From CAZCFB01 sp964511535 (GTDB lineage Bacteria; Myxococcota_A; Polyangia; GCA-2747355; CAZCFB01): 64,000 nucleotides of DNA. The notes below the pieces were generated by a model, which saw nothing but the letters and a program-made list of their open reading frames with translations, did no database searches and had not been told where the DNA came from. How positions within the stretch are numbered: position 1 is the first letter of the stretch; the number at the start of each line of letters is the position of its first letter. Where the stretch lies: assembly GCA_964511535.1 (NCBI GenBank), contig CAZEFW010000033.1:1-64000 (forward strand). The letters are read 5' to 3'. Shown here in pieces: positions 1 to 13,400 of this stretch. Both the position numbers and the translations under genes were made by a program.

Positions 1-348
<348 letters not shown>

Positions 349-503
349 AACTGTTGAGTTCGAGGCCGAGGTTTAACCCTCGACCGTTCTCTTGGAATCT
401 CAGTGGTCAGCACAGAATCCAGCTCACGCCGTCATCTGCGCTGCCATGTGGTACATTCATGTACCTACGCAAAATCTCAAGCTTCTCGTTTACCTGCTAT
501 TCA

Positions 504-517
504 GTTTTCAAAGATCA
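504..517 (-). promoter_or_regulatory. boxA-like antitermination element of the rRNA leader
   Basis: On the minus strand this reads TGATCTTTGAAAAC, close to the boxA antiterminator of rRNA leaders (TGTTCTTTGAAAAC in bacilli). It lies about 155 nt upstream of the mature 16S 5' end, where the NusB/NusE loading site is expected. The match is seen directly; the function is inferred from position. Confidence 0.65.
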
Positions 518-644
518 ACTCGCAACCACACGAGCGCGCCATTATGACGGCGCTCCCCGGTAAGTCAAGGCCTAAATTTCAGCGCCTCAACTTTTTTCCG
601 TCCCAACCTTTTGGCCACCGAAGTGACCCCCAAACGCGAACGGA

Positions 645-673
645 TAACTATCAGCCCCCCCCTGGACCGTCAA
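645..673 (-). promoter_or_regulatory. candidate sigma-70-type rRNA promoter
   Basis: On the minus strand TTGACG (668-673) is followed after 17 nt by TAGTTA (645-650), preceded by TG to give an extended -10 look. The -35 match is good and the -10 match is weak. It lies about 300 nt upstream of the 16S 5' end and upstream of boxA. The whole 349-850 stretch has no convincing gene and is best read as rRNA leader plus promoter region. Confidence 0.35.
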
Positions 674-850
674 GCAAAAAGGAACAGGTTTCTCGATCTT
701 TGTTTCTTTTCGTAATTTCAAAAAGTTAAGTTGACATTTCCCCGGTTCGGAGGGGGGCAGTCATCGCTTTTTTTTTCGTCTCGCGGGGCAGGCAAGATCT
801 GCACTTTTCGCTGCCTGCCGGTGCGGTGCGAACGGAATTTTCCAATAAGA

Positions 851-2299
851 TCAGGCGGGTGGGACCCATCCGGCCTCTCCCGAACCCTCCAGGAGCATGG
901 CCGCGGCGATGGATCTATGATCGTTCAAGCGCGGCGAGATCACCTGAATGCCCAGGGGCAGCCCTTCGGAAGAGAGCCCCATGGGAACTGCGGTGACCGG
1001 CAGCTGCATGGCGTTGAACAGGCCGGTATAGACCCAGTCGAGGGGGCGGAACAGCGGCGCATCATGCCGCGGGGCCGGTCTGGGATGCGTGGGCAGGAGG
1101 AGCACGCCGCCACCGTCGAGAAGGGCCGCTATCTCTCGACGGAGCGTATCGGCCGCCTCGGCATACTTCTGCAGCCCCACCGTCGGCATCTTGTCGAACA
1201 GCTTCTCGATGGTGGCGAGGGCCAAGGCAGGCAGGGTGTGGTTGCGTCGACCGCGCACCAGGTTGAGCCACTCCTTTAACAATGGCGGCGGCGTGCCCTC
1301 ACCGATGATGCTGTGGAACGACGCCTCTCCAGCGAGGGTGAGCACCGCCCCCCATATCTGAAACGCGCTGCGCGTGAGGGGCGAGGACCAGGGCTCGACC
1401 ACGGCGCCGGCGGCCTCGAAGACGGCCCCTGCTCGACGGAGCGCGCCGAGCAGCTCCGGGTTCACCGGCGTGGTCGGTCCGCCCAGCCCCTCGCACAGCA
1501 GGACCCGCTTGCCCTCGAAGCTCACCGACGAGGGGTCGCCCAGGGACGGGTCGTTGCGCGCCGTGCGGTCCCTGCCGTCGGGGCCTGCCATGAGCGACAG
1601 CAGCGGCATCAGGTCCTCCGCGCGGCGGCAGAGCGGCCCGACAGTGCTGACTCGACCGGCGCCAGCCTCGGGCGCGGGCATGTGGCCTGTCATGGGCACG
1701 AGGCCGCCGGTGGGCTTGTGGCCGAACACCCCGCAGAAGAAGGCGGGCATGCGGATGGATCCGCCGATGTCGGCGCCCACGCCAAAGGGTGAGGCGCCGG
1801 CGCCCACCAGCGCGCCCTCGCCGCCAGACGAGCCGCCACATGTGCGGGCAGGATCGTACGGGTTGCCCGTTCGCCCGTAGAGCACGTTGTCCGACTCCAT
1901 CCACATGCACATCTCTGAAATGTTGGTCACGCCCAGGGGGATGGCCCCGGCAGCCCGCACGCGGGCCACGGCGGTGGCGTCCTCGTCAGCCACGGCGTGC
2001 TTGCGGTAGATTGAGCCGGAGGTCAACGGCGCGCCCTCGAGGGCGATGGCCTCCTTGTCGGTGAACGGGACGCCGAGCAGCGGGGGCAGCTCGCCGCCGC
2101 GCATGAGGCGCTGCTCCGCTGCGCGGGCCTCGTGGCGGGCCTGCTCGAAGCAATCCCAGACCAGGGCATTGAGCGCGGAGTTCACCTGCTCGATGCGCGC
2201 GATGTGCGCGTCCACGACATCGATGGGGGAGACCTCTTTACGGCGGATCAGGCGAGCCAGCTCCGCGGCGCTCTTCAACAGCAGTTCGGCAAGGGGCAT
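851..2299 (-). CDS. amidase signature family hydrolase (FAAH/GatA-like)
   Basis: A 482-aa enzyme of the amidase signature superfamily, which hydrolyses amide bonds with a Ser-cisSer-Lys triad. The Lys lies in GVPFTDKEAIALEG (K82), the cis-Ser in GGSSGGEGAL (S157) and the nucleophile in GADIGGSIRMPA (S181), so the triad is intact. The usual residue before the Lys is Val (TVKE) and here it is Asp, which is a little unusual. The GSSGGEGAL form is closer to the fatty acid amide hydrolase branch than to GatA, and no gatB or gatC neighbours are seen, so a role in Glu-tRNA amidation is unlikely. There is no signal peptide, so it is probably cytoplasmic. It sits alone, oriented like the rRNA operon. 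Substrate unknown. Confidence 0.93.
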   Translation of the reverse strand: MPLAELLLKSAAELARLIRRKEVSPIDVVDAHIARIEQVNSALNALVWDCFEQARHEARAAEQRLMRGGELPPLLGVPFTDKEAIALEGAPLTSGSIYRKHAVADEDATAVARVRAAGAIPLGVTNISEMCMWMESDNVLYGRTGNPYDPARTCGGSSGGEGALVGAGASPFGVGADIGGSIRMPAFFCGVFGHKPTGGLVPMTGHMPAPEAGAGRVSTVGPLCRRAEDLMPLLSLMAGPDGRDRTARNDPSLGDPSSVSFEGKRVLLCEGLGGPTTPVNPELLGALRRAGAVFEAAGAVVEPWSSPLTRSAFQIWGAVLTLAGEASFHSIIGEGTPPPLLKEWLNLVRGRRNHTLPALALATIEKLFDKMPTVGLQKYAEAADTLRREIAALLDGGGVLLLPTHPRPAPRHDAPLFRPLDWVYTGLFNAMQLPVTAVPMGLSSEGLPLGIQVISPRLNDHRSIAAAMLLEGSGEAGWVPPA

Positions 2300-2429
2300 G
2301 GAGGGAGCTTACACCTATAAGGAGACAGGGGGGCGGGTACGAGGCGGGCCGGGGCCAGGGCCGGGGTTACTTCTTGCGTGAGGTAGGGGGCGCCACTATG
2401 CTTTGGCGCCTTCTTACCAGGAGAGAGAC

Positions 2430-2822
2430 ATGGCGCTCGTGATCAAGGCGCTGGCCAGGGCCAGCGCGAAGGGCAAGCTCAACGAGGAATGGGTGCTGGT
2501 GCACAACGACACCGATCGCGCCTTCAACCTCGACGGCTGCTCCGTCACCGCAGGCCGGGGGGGAGGCCGCCCCAAGATCGTGCACACCGTCAAGGCCGGG
2601 CTCGTGCTGCAGGCTCAGGAGGTGGTGCGCCTGGTCACCGGGAGCGCGGGCAAAAAATCCCACGGCGCCGCTCCCGAGGACGAGGGGGTGCGCAACGCTC
2701 ACCTGTTCCTCAAGGCCGGCTACATCACCGGACCGGGCATCACCGTCCGCCTGACCCGGCGGCAGGTCGAGATGTGCAAGGCGACGTTCGATCCGGGGAG
2801 CGACAACGGGATGAAGGGGTAG
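2430..2822 (+). CDS. small protein resembling a lamin-tail (LTD) beta-sandwich domain
   Basis: A 130-aa protein. ATG at 2430 is preferred over upstream alternatives because GGAGAGAG lies just before it. The stretch EEWVLVHNDTDRAFNLDGCS (about residues 19-39) has the pattern of LTD domains, 'E-V-L-N-x-T-D-x-x-x-x-L-x-G', which form a secreted or surface beta-sandwich in bacteria. No signal peptide is visible. The second half has alternating strands and a basic C-terminus. The domain assignment rests on motif pattern only. The gene is convergent with pcrA and is followed at once by a perfect hairpin. Confidence 0.7.
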   Translation: MALVIKALARASAKGKLNEEWVLVHNDTDRAFNLDGCSVTAGRGGGRPKIVHTVKAGLVLQAQEVVRLVTGSAGKKSHGAAPEDEGVRNAHLFLKAGYITGPGITVRLTRRQVEMCKATFDPGSDNGMKG

Positions 2823-2840
2823 GGCGAGCTTCGCTCGCCC
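2822..2840 (+). terminator. perfect 8-bp hairpin directly after the stop codon
   Basis: GGGCGAGC-TTC-GCTCGCCC begins on the last base of the TAG stop of the preceding gene. The stem is perfect and GC-rich with a stable TTC triloop, as in an intrinsic terminator, but no T-run follows. It could stop transcription entering the convergent pcrA gene or protect the 3' end. Confidence 0.5.
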
Positions 2841-2908
2841 GGCTTCTGGCCTCAGGCTTCAGGTGAGAGTGCCTGGACAATCAATCCTGAAGTCTGAAGC
2901 CAGAAGCC
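2841..2908. repeat. 23-bp imperfect inverted repeat (palindromic intergenic element)
   Basis: The arms 2841-2863 and 2886-2908 pair over 23 positions with two mismatches and a 22-nt spacer. The arms are built from GGCTTCAGG/CCTGAAGCC-like words related to the CTTGAGG words that recur elsewhere in the window. It lies between convergent genes and resembles a REP-like intergenic palindrome. No protein is encoded here. Confidence 0.6.
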
Positions 2909-2913
2909 TGAGG

Positions 2914-3203
2914 CCCGCGCCTCCGAAGGAGGCGCTCACTCGGGCTTGACGAACTTGGCGCGGCAGGCTTGAGGCTCGGGACTTGAGGCTTGAGGGTAGA
3001 TGGTCCAGGCCTATTGCCCCTAAAGCCTCACAGCCTCAAGTCTCAAGCCCGCGCCTCCACGGGAGGCGCTCACTCGGGCTTGACGAACTTCGCGAGGCAG
3101 GCCTGGGGCTCGGAACTTGAGGCTTGAGGGTAGATGGTCCAGGCCTATTGCCCCTCAAGCCTCACAGCCTCAAGTCTCAAGCCCGCGCCTCCACGGGAGG
3201 CGC

Positions 3204-3232
<29 letters not shown>
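2914..3232. repeat. 134-bp tandem duplication overlapping the 3' end of pcrA
   Basis: Two complete 134-bp units (2914-3047 and 3048-3181) precede a third partial copy (3182 to about 3232) that is the real 3' end of pcrA. Each unit carries a near-copy of the last codons of the helicase (ending in the residues AKFVKPE and stop in the true gene) followed by an inverted repeat with arms such as 2979-2995 and 3034-3050. The units differ by a handful of substitutions, so they are old enough to have diverged. The whole 2823-3203 gap between the convergent genes is made of these repeats and the hairpins above. Confidence 0.9.
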
Positions 3233-5546
<2,314 letters not shown>

Positions 5547-5678
5547 GGTGACCCTGGTTATCGGCACCGGGGCGGAGATGTTGCGTGAAAAAATGCGCAA
5601 CGTCGCAGCGCGGACGCCGAAAACCGCTGCCGAACCGGAGAATATCCGGGGACGGCAGGGGTTTGTCCTGCCCTCCTG

Positions 5679-6116
5679 TCATTCAATGGCCCCGCTGATG
5701 CTGTGCCTCGGGTCCGGCGCCGGGGTTGGATCCGGCTCCGGCTCCACGGTGAGGATCACTTTTTCGTACAGCCGCTCCGTGATGTCGCCCAGGGTGATCT
5801 CCGACTTCCCCACACCGCTGGCGTCGGTGTTGAACTTGGCCGTGCTCACCGCGTCCTCGCCGCCGCCGGCGAGCCAGCCCTCGTAGCGGTCCTTGGTCAG
5901 CATCGGCAGCTTCTGCACGGTGATGGTGACCTTGCCCGTCCCGGTCACGATGACGGCCGTGCCCGTGGCATCCTTGGGCCCGTGGTTCGAGTCGCTGCGA
6001 TAGCTCAGCGGCACGGTGAAGGTGCGGTCCCCCAGCGCCTCCCCGCCGCACCCCTGCAGGAGCGCCAGCCCCACCAGCGAGGCGAACAACATGCGTGTAC
6101 CAGCTCTGTAGGTCAT
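5679..6116 (-). CDS. small lipoprotein of unknown function
   Basis: A 145-aa protein with a clear lipoprotein signal (LVGLALLQGC), so it should be lipid-anchored after cleavage before Cys. The start is ATG at 6116 with a strong GGGAGG five bases upstream. The mature part is beta-rich (TFTVPLSYRSDSN, GKVTITVQKLPML, KSEITLGDITERLYEKVILT) with Pro-rich repeats near the end (EPEPDPTPAPDP). The strand pattern recalls anti-sigma-K or CHRD-type periplasmic beta domains but there is no decisive motif. It lies upstream of pcrA in the same direction and is divergent from leuS. Confidence 0.8.
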   Translation of the reverse strand: MTYRAGTRMLFASLVGLALLQGCGGEALGDRTFTVPLSYRSDSNHGPKDATGTAVIVTGTGKVTITVQKLPMLTKDRYEGWLAGGGEDAVSTAKFNTDASGVGKSEITLGDITERLYEKVILTVEPEPDPTPAPDPRHSISGAIE

Positions 6117-6216
6117 CAATACCTCCCTTGGTAGTGGGTCTCCCTGCCGGGCGGGTCGTTACAGCCCTGTCTCCGGACCTTGCGCGATGCCCGCTCCGGG
6201 TATAGGTATCAACACC

Positions 6217-8829
<2,613 letters not shown>

Positions 8830-8834
8830 GGATG

Positions 8835-8876
8835 GAGGCTTGAGGCTTGAGGCTTGAGGCTTGAGGCTTGAGGATT
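8835..8876 (+). repeat. tandem 7-bp repeat (GAGGCTT)n
   Basis: Five perfect copies of GAGGCTT (8835-8869) and a sixth variant copy GAGGATT (8870-8876) fill the gap between leuS and the next gene. The array runs straight into the AGGAGG ribosome binding site of the next gene. The same word occurs at 10941-10964 and inside the 134-bp units near 3 kb. Confidence 0.95.
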
Positions 8877-8889
8877 GAGGAGGAGTGAG

Positions 8890-10737
8890 ATGGCAGCGAG
8901 CTTTATCGAGGCGGTCAAGGAGAGGGTCATCGTCCTGGACGGCGCCATGGGCACCATGCTGTACGCCAAGGGCGTCTACATCAACCGCTGCTACGACGAG
9001 CTGAACCTGGGCCAGCCCGACACGGTGCAGGAGGTGCACGAGGCGTACCTGGCCGCGGGAGCCGAGGTGCTGGAGACCAACACCTTCGGCGCCAACCCGA
9101 TCAAGCTCGAGCCCCACGGCCTGGGCGAGCAGGTGGAGGAGATCAACCGCCGCGGCGCCGAGCTGGCCAAGGCGGTGGCGGGGGACCGCGCCTGGGTGGC
9201 CGGGTCGGTGGGCCCGCTGGGCAAGCCCCTGTCCCCCATCGGCAAGATCTCGGTGGCAGAGGCCATGGCCCACTACCAGCGACAGATCAAGGGCCTGGTG
9301 GAGGGCGGCGTCGACCTGATCATCATCGAGACCGTCAGCGACCTGCAGGAGCTGTCCGCCGCGGTGCAGGCGGCGCGCAAGGAGTGCGACCTGCCCATCA
9401 TCACCTGCGCCACCTTCCCGGCCGAGGGGCGCACCCTGTACGGCTACACCCCGGTGGAGGTGATGACCGCCATGACCCGCCAGGGGGTGGACGTGGTGGG
9501 CGCCAACTGCTCCGAGGGTCCCCACGACATGCTCGAGACCGTCGAGCGGCTCAAGGCGGCCAACGCGGAGATGCCCCTGGCGGCCATGCCCAACGCCGGC
9601 AGCCCCCGGTTCCATGACGACCGCGTGCTCTACATGTCCTCGCCGGAGTACATGGCCGAGTATGCCAGGCGCTTCATCCAGGCCGGCGCGAACATGCTGG
9701 GCGGCTGCTGCGGCACCACCCCGGACCATGTCCGCTCCATCCGCGACATGGTCAAGGCGCTCAAGCCGGCGCGGGTCACCATCCCCGACGTGCAGCCATT
9801 GCAGCGCGCCAAGCGCCACAAGCCGGCGCCCATGCGCAAGCGCTCACCCCTGGGCGCCAAGCTCGCCCGGCGCTCGGTGCTGGGGCACAAGTTCGTGGTC
9901 TCGGTGGAGATGAACCCGCCGCGGGGTCACGACGCCAAGAAGGTGCTCGCTGCCGCCGAGCGCCTGCGCTACAACGGCGTGGACGCGGTGAACATCCCCG
10001 ACGGTCCCAGGGCAAGCGCGCGCATGGGGGCGCTGCACATCGCGGTGCTGATCCAGCAGTGGGTCGGCATGGAGACGGTGCTGCACCTGACCTGCCGCGA
10101 CCAGAACCTGCTCGGCATGCAGGCCTCGCTGTTGGGCGCCCACGCCCTGGGGCTGCGCAACATCCTGGCGGTCACCGGCGACCCGCCCAAGCTGGGCGAC
10201 TATCCCCATGTCACCGCGGTCTACGATGTGGAGAGCATCGGCCAGGTGCGGGTCATCGAGGGGCTCAACCGCGGCGTGGACCTGGCGGCCAGCCCCATCG
10301 GCGACCCCACCAAGTTCCTCATCGGCGTGGGGGCCAACCCCGGGGCCCAGGACATGGAGCGTGAGATCCGGCGCTTCCGCTACAAGGTCGAGGCGGGCGC
10401 CAACTTCTGCATGACCCAGCCCGTGTTCGAGCCGAAGATGCTGGAGAGCTTCCTGGAGCAGATCAAGGATTGCAGGATCCCGGTGCTGGTGGGGATCCTG
10501 CCCCTGGCGTCGCACCGCAACGCCGAGTTCTTGCACAACGAGGTGCCGGGGATGCAGATCCCCAAGGCCCTTCGTGACCGGATAAAGAAGGCGGACAGCG
10601 CCGAGGCCGCCCGGGCCGAGGGCGTGGCCATCGCCCAGGAGGCGCTGGCTGCCACGAAGGACATGGTCGAGGGGGCCTACATCATGCCGCCGTTCGGGCG
10701 CGTGGAGTCCGCGCTCAGGGTGCTGGAGGTGCTGTGA
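8890..10737 (+). CDS. bifunctional homocysteine S-methyltransferase / 5,10-methylenetetrahydrofolate reductase
   Basis: A fused one-carbon enzyme like B. subtilis YitJ. The N-terminal half (about residues 1-285) is a Zn-dependent homocysteine methyltransferase barrel: zinc ligands lie in GANCSEG and in the GGCCGTTPDH loop, and the start is typical (VIVLDGAMGTMLY). The C-terminal half (about 335-615) is a MetF-type FAD barrel, starting FVVSVEMNPPRG and containing ILAVTGDPPK and ANFCMTQPVF. It would make methyl-THF and pass methyl groups toward methionine. At 615 aa it matches the usual length of about 610. The start is ATG 8890 with AGGAGG upstream. The downstream small gene overlaps its stop codon. 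Confidence 0.96.
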   Translation: MAASFIEAVKERVIVLDGAMGTMLYAKGVYINRCYDELNLGQPDTVQEVHEAYLAAGAEVLETNTFGANPIKLEPHGLGEQVEEINRRGAELAKAVAGDRAWVAGSVGPLGKPLSPIGKISVAEAMAHYQRQIKGLVEGGVDLIIIETVSDLQELSAAVQAARKECDLPIITCATFPAEGRTLYGYTPVEVMTAMTRQGVDVVGANCSEGPHDMLETVERLKAANAEMPLAAMPNAGSPRFHDDRVLYMSSPEYMAEYARRFIQAGANMLGGCCGTTPDHVRSIRDMVKALKPARVTIPDVQPLQRAKRHKPAPMRKRSPLGAKLARRSVLGHKFVVSVEMNPPRGHDAKKVLAAAERLRYNGVDAVNIPDGPRASARMGALHIAVLIQQWVGMETVLHLTCRDQNLLGMQASLLGAHALGLRNILAVTGDPPKLGDYPHVTAVYDVESIGQVRVIEGLNRGVDLAASPIGDPTKFLIGVGANPGAQDMEREIRRFRYKVEAGANFCMTQPVFEPKMLESFLEQIKDCRIPVLVGILPLASHRNAEFLHNEVPGMQIPKALRDRIKKADSAEAARAEGVAIAQEALAATKDMVEGAYIMPPFGRVESALRVLEVL

Positions 10738-10919
10738 TGTCTGAAAATGAGAGCAACGTCGAACAGACCGAAGGCGAGGAGGAGCAGCAGCCGTCCCTGC
10801 TCAAGCAGGCGGGCAAGTGGTACCTCACCGCCCTGCTGATCTTCATCCTGCTTGCCATCGGGCTGGTGGCCTACCTGGCCAAGTACCGCCCCCAGGAATT
10901 CTTCTACGTCTGGTTCTGA
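10737..10919 (+). CDS. 60-aa single-pass membrane protein
   Basis: The ATG overlaps the TGA of the preceding gene (TGATG), and GGAGGTG lies upstream, so the two are translationally coupled. The N-terminus is acidic (ENESNVEQTEGEEEQQ), followed by one hydrophobic helix (about residues 26-48, LTALLIFILLAIGLVAYLA) and a short C-terminus. With the acidic N-terminus outside the helix, it is probably a small inner-membrane protein. I do not recognise a family. High confidence that it is real because of coupling and codon pattern; function unknown. Confidence 0.75.
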   Translation: MSENESNVEQTEGEEEQQPSLLKQAGKWYLTALLIFILLAIGLVAYLAKYRPQEFFYVWF

Positions 10920-10940
10920 GGCCCCTTCGCGGCCCGGCCC

Positions 10941-10964
10941 GGGACTTGAGGCTTGAGGCTTGAG
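10941..10964 (+). repeat. short copy of the CTTGAGG repeat
   Basis: The gap between the small membrane protein and the DUF362 gene contains GGGACTT followed by two GAGGCTT copies and GAG. It is the same word set as at 8835-8876 and inside the 134-bp units, which points to a dispersed intergenic repeat family. Confidence 0.85.
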
Positions 10965-10993
10965 CCCCCGGTTGTTCTGCTAAACTCACACTG

Positions 10994-12237
10994 ATGCGAC
11001 GACGGGACTTCATCTCGGGGGTGGCTGCCGGCGGGACGGCCATTTTGCTGCCCTCTTCCGGGTGCGCGAAGAAGGGGAAGGGGAACGGGACGGCCAGGGC
11101 GCGCGCGGCGGCACAGGAGACGCGGGGGGGGCCCACCTCCATCGCGGAGCTTCAGGGGCACACCTTTCAGGGAGGGACGCACTCGCGGACCATCTTCGCG
11201 GCTCTGCTGGGGGTCAAGAGCCCGGACGACGCCGAGCNNNNNNNNNNGCCCCGGGGGGGGGCCGGGCCTGGGCCCCGGCCTCTTCCCGGGGCACGGCGAC
11301 GGGGAACGGGAAAGGCAGGGCCAGGGCCGGGGCTGGGGTTGAGGGAAGAGCCAGGGTCGTTGTGGTGCGGGATCCTGCATCGGTGGACAAGGACGGGCAG
11401 GTCGATGCCTCTCGCGTGGCTCCCATGCTGGCGGCGGGGCTCAGGGCCCTGACCGGCGACAAGGATCCCCGCGCGGCGCTGCGGCGCTGGGTGCGGCCCG
11501 TCGACACGGTGGGGCTCAAGGTCAACTGCCTGGCCGGCCGGCGCATGTCCACCAGCGTCGCCCTGGTGGACGCCCTGGCCGCCGCGCTGGCGTCCGCGGG
11601 CACCCCCCAGCGCAACCAGGTGGTCTTCGACCGCAGCGACGAGGACCTGCTGTCAGGGGGCTTCCCCAAACGCACCAGCGGCGACCGCTACCGCGTGGTG
11701 GGCAACGATCACATGGGCTACGAGCAAGACCTGGCGGTGATGCCAACCGGCGCCTCGCGCTGCGCCGTGGTGGCCACCCGCTCCGCCTCGGTGCTGATCA
11801 ACCTGCCGATCCTCAAGGACCACGGCCTCGCAGGGATCTCCAGCGCGCTGAAGAACAACTTCGGCCTGGTGCACAACCCGAACAAGTTCCACCTCAACGG
11901 GTGCGATCCCCATGTCGCGGAGGTCAACGCGCTGCCCTTCGTCAGGCAGAAGCAGAAGCTGGTGGTGTGCGACGCGCTGCGGGTGCAGGTGGACGGCGGG
12001 CCTGCGTTCCACCCGGCCGGCGCCATGTCGTACGGCGCCCTGCTGCTGGCCACCGACCCGGTGGCGCTGGACCGGGTGGCCTGGGAGCTGCTCGAGCAGC
12101 TGCGCAAGCAGAAGAAGCTGCGCACCCTCGAGGCCGACAAGCGCCCGCCGGTGCACATCGCCACGGCCGCGCGCCAGGGCCTGGGCATCGGAGATCGCGC
12201 GCGCATCGACCTGGTGACCGTCAAGGTGAAGGCATGA
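10994..12237 (+). CDS. DUF362-domain protein with Tat signal, interrupted by an assembly gap
   Basis: The 5' part (to 11237) encodes a twin-arginine signal (MRRRDFISGVAAGG) and a Cys after the hydrophobic stretch. After the ten-N gap the body continues in another frame to 12237, so the gap size is wrong or bases are missing; I treat both parts as one gene. The body has the hallmarks of DUF362: VGLKVNCLAGRRMSTS, LINLPILKDHGLAGISSALKN and LLATDPVALDRVAWELLE. DUF362 proteins are often linked to iron-sulfur or redox functions but have no settled role. Its stop overlaps the start of the radical SAM gene (ATGA), so the two are co-expressed and both carry Tat signals. Confidence 0.8.
11238..11247. 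other. assembly gap (10 N) inside the DUF362 gene
   Basis: Ten unknown bases separate two parts of one reading unit that lie in different frames. The flanking sequence is an extremely G-rich, low-complexity tract (11248-11345), a likely cause of the assembly break. Confidence 0.98.
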
Positions 12238-13343
12238 GCGGCTCCAACCGGCGCGAGTTCATCCGGGGGGCCTGCTGCGCGGCGCTGGGCGCCGGCGTGG
12301 TCGCCCTGCCCGCAGAGGCCGAGGCGCGCATCAAGGGGCACCCTGCGCGCTGGTACAAGAAGCTGCCCCAGAAGCGCGTGGAGTGTCAGCTGTGCCCCAA
12401 GAAGTGCCGCGTGGACGACACCGAGCGCGGGTTCTGCGGAGTGCGCGAGAACCGCGGCGGTCGCTACGACACGCTGGTCTATGGCCGTCCCTGTTCCATG
12501 AACATGGACCCCATCGAGAAGAAGCCGCTGTTTCATGTGCTGCCCGGCTCCCGCACCTTCTCCATCGCCACCGCGGGCTGCAACATGGACTGCAAGGCGT
12601 GTCAGAACTGGCAGATCTCCCAGTCCCGCCCGGAGCAGGTGCGCTCCTACAATCTGCCGCCGGCCGAGCTGGTGCGGCGGGCGCGGGCCGGCCGCTCAAA
12701 GATCATCTCCTACACCTACACCGAGCCGGTGGTGTACCTGGAGTACGTCATCGACTGCGCGCGACAGGCGCGCAAGGCGGGGCTGCGCAACTGCATGATC
12801 ACCGGCGGGACCATCGAGCCGGGGCCGCTCAAGGAGGCGCTGGCGGTGCTCGACGCGGTGAAGGTGGATCTCAAGTCCTTCTCCGACGCCACCTACCGCA
12901 GGCAGTGCAAGGGCGAGCTCAAGCCGGTGCTGCGCACCATCGAGACGGTCAAGGCCCAGGGGCGCTGGCTCGAGATCGTCTACCTGGTGATCCCGACCAT
13001 CAACGACAGCGCCGCGGAGGTGAAGAAGATGTGCCGCTGGGTCAAGGCCACCGTCGGCCCGGACGTGCCGGTTCACTTCACCCGCTTCCACCCCGACTAT
13101 CAGCTCAAGCACCTGCCCCCCACGCCCTACTCCACGTTGCGGCGCTGCCATCAGATCGCCCGCTCGGCGGGGCTGCGCTTCCCATACGTTGGCAACGTCT
13201 ACCGTGAGGAGGGCGAGAACACGCGCTGCCACAAGTGCCGCAAGGTGATCATCAACCGCCACGGCTTCACCGTGCGCCTCAATACGCTGAAAGATGGTCG
13301 CTGCCCCCACTGCAAGGCCGAAGTGCCGGGCATCTGGTCCTGA
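12234..13343 (+). CDS. amrS: AmmeMemoRadiSam-system radical SAM enzyme with Tat signal
   Basis: A 369-aa radical SAM protein. The 4Fe-4S motif is GCNMDCKACQNWQIS (CX3CX2C), preceded by an N-terminal Cys pair region (CQLCPKKC, GFCGVRENRGG) characteristic of AmmeMemoRadiSam enzymes, and followed by a C-terminal CXXC...CXXC ribbon (TRCHKCRKV, GRCPHCKAEV). These enzymes normally work with an AMMECR1 protein and a Memo-family protein. Neither partner gene is adjacent here; DUF362 takes that place. The N-terminus SNRREFIRGACCAALGAG looks like a Tat signal, which is odd for a SAM-dependent enzyme but is seen in parts of this family. The ATG at 12234 overlaps the previous stop. Confidence 0.9.
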   Translation: MSGSNRREFIRGACCAALGAGVVALPAEAEARIKGHPARWYKKLPQKRVECQLCPKKCRVDDTERGFCGVRENRGGRYDTLVYGRPCSMNMDPIEKKPLFHVLPGSRTFSIATAGCNMDCKACQNWQISQSRPEQVRSYNLPPAELVRRARAGRSKIISYTYTEPVVYLEYVIDCARQARKAGLRNCMITGGTIEPGPLKEALAVLDAVKVDLKSFSDATYRRQCKGELKPVLRTIETVKAQGRWLEIVYLVIPTINDSAAEVKKMCRWVKATVGPDVPVHFTRFHPDYQLKHLPPTPYSTLRRCHQIARSAGLRFPYVGNVYREEGENTRCHKCRKVIINRHGFTVRLNTLKDGRCPHCKAEVPGIWS

Positions 13344-13386
13344 TCTCCTCCGCGCCATCTGGCGTCGTCACCCGGTCTGATATCAT

Positions 13387-13400
13387 GTGCGCATGCGCAC
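13387..13400. promoter_or_regulatory. perfect 14-bp palindrome over a start codon
   Basis: GTGCGCATGCGCAC is its own reverse complement and contains the ATG of the HEAT-repeat gene. It could be a protein-binding site or chance in a GC-rich genome. Confidence 0.3.

Noticed and set aside
732..760. TTGACA on the plus strand as a promoter
   Set aside because: No acceptable -10 box follows at 16-18 nt and no gene lies downstream on that strand.
8835..8876. Heptad array considered as a CRISPR or transposon end
   Set aside because: Units are contiguous 7-mers without spacers; no cas or transposase gene is near.
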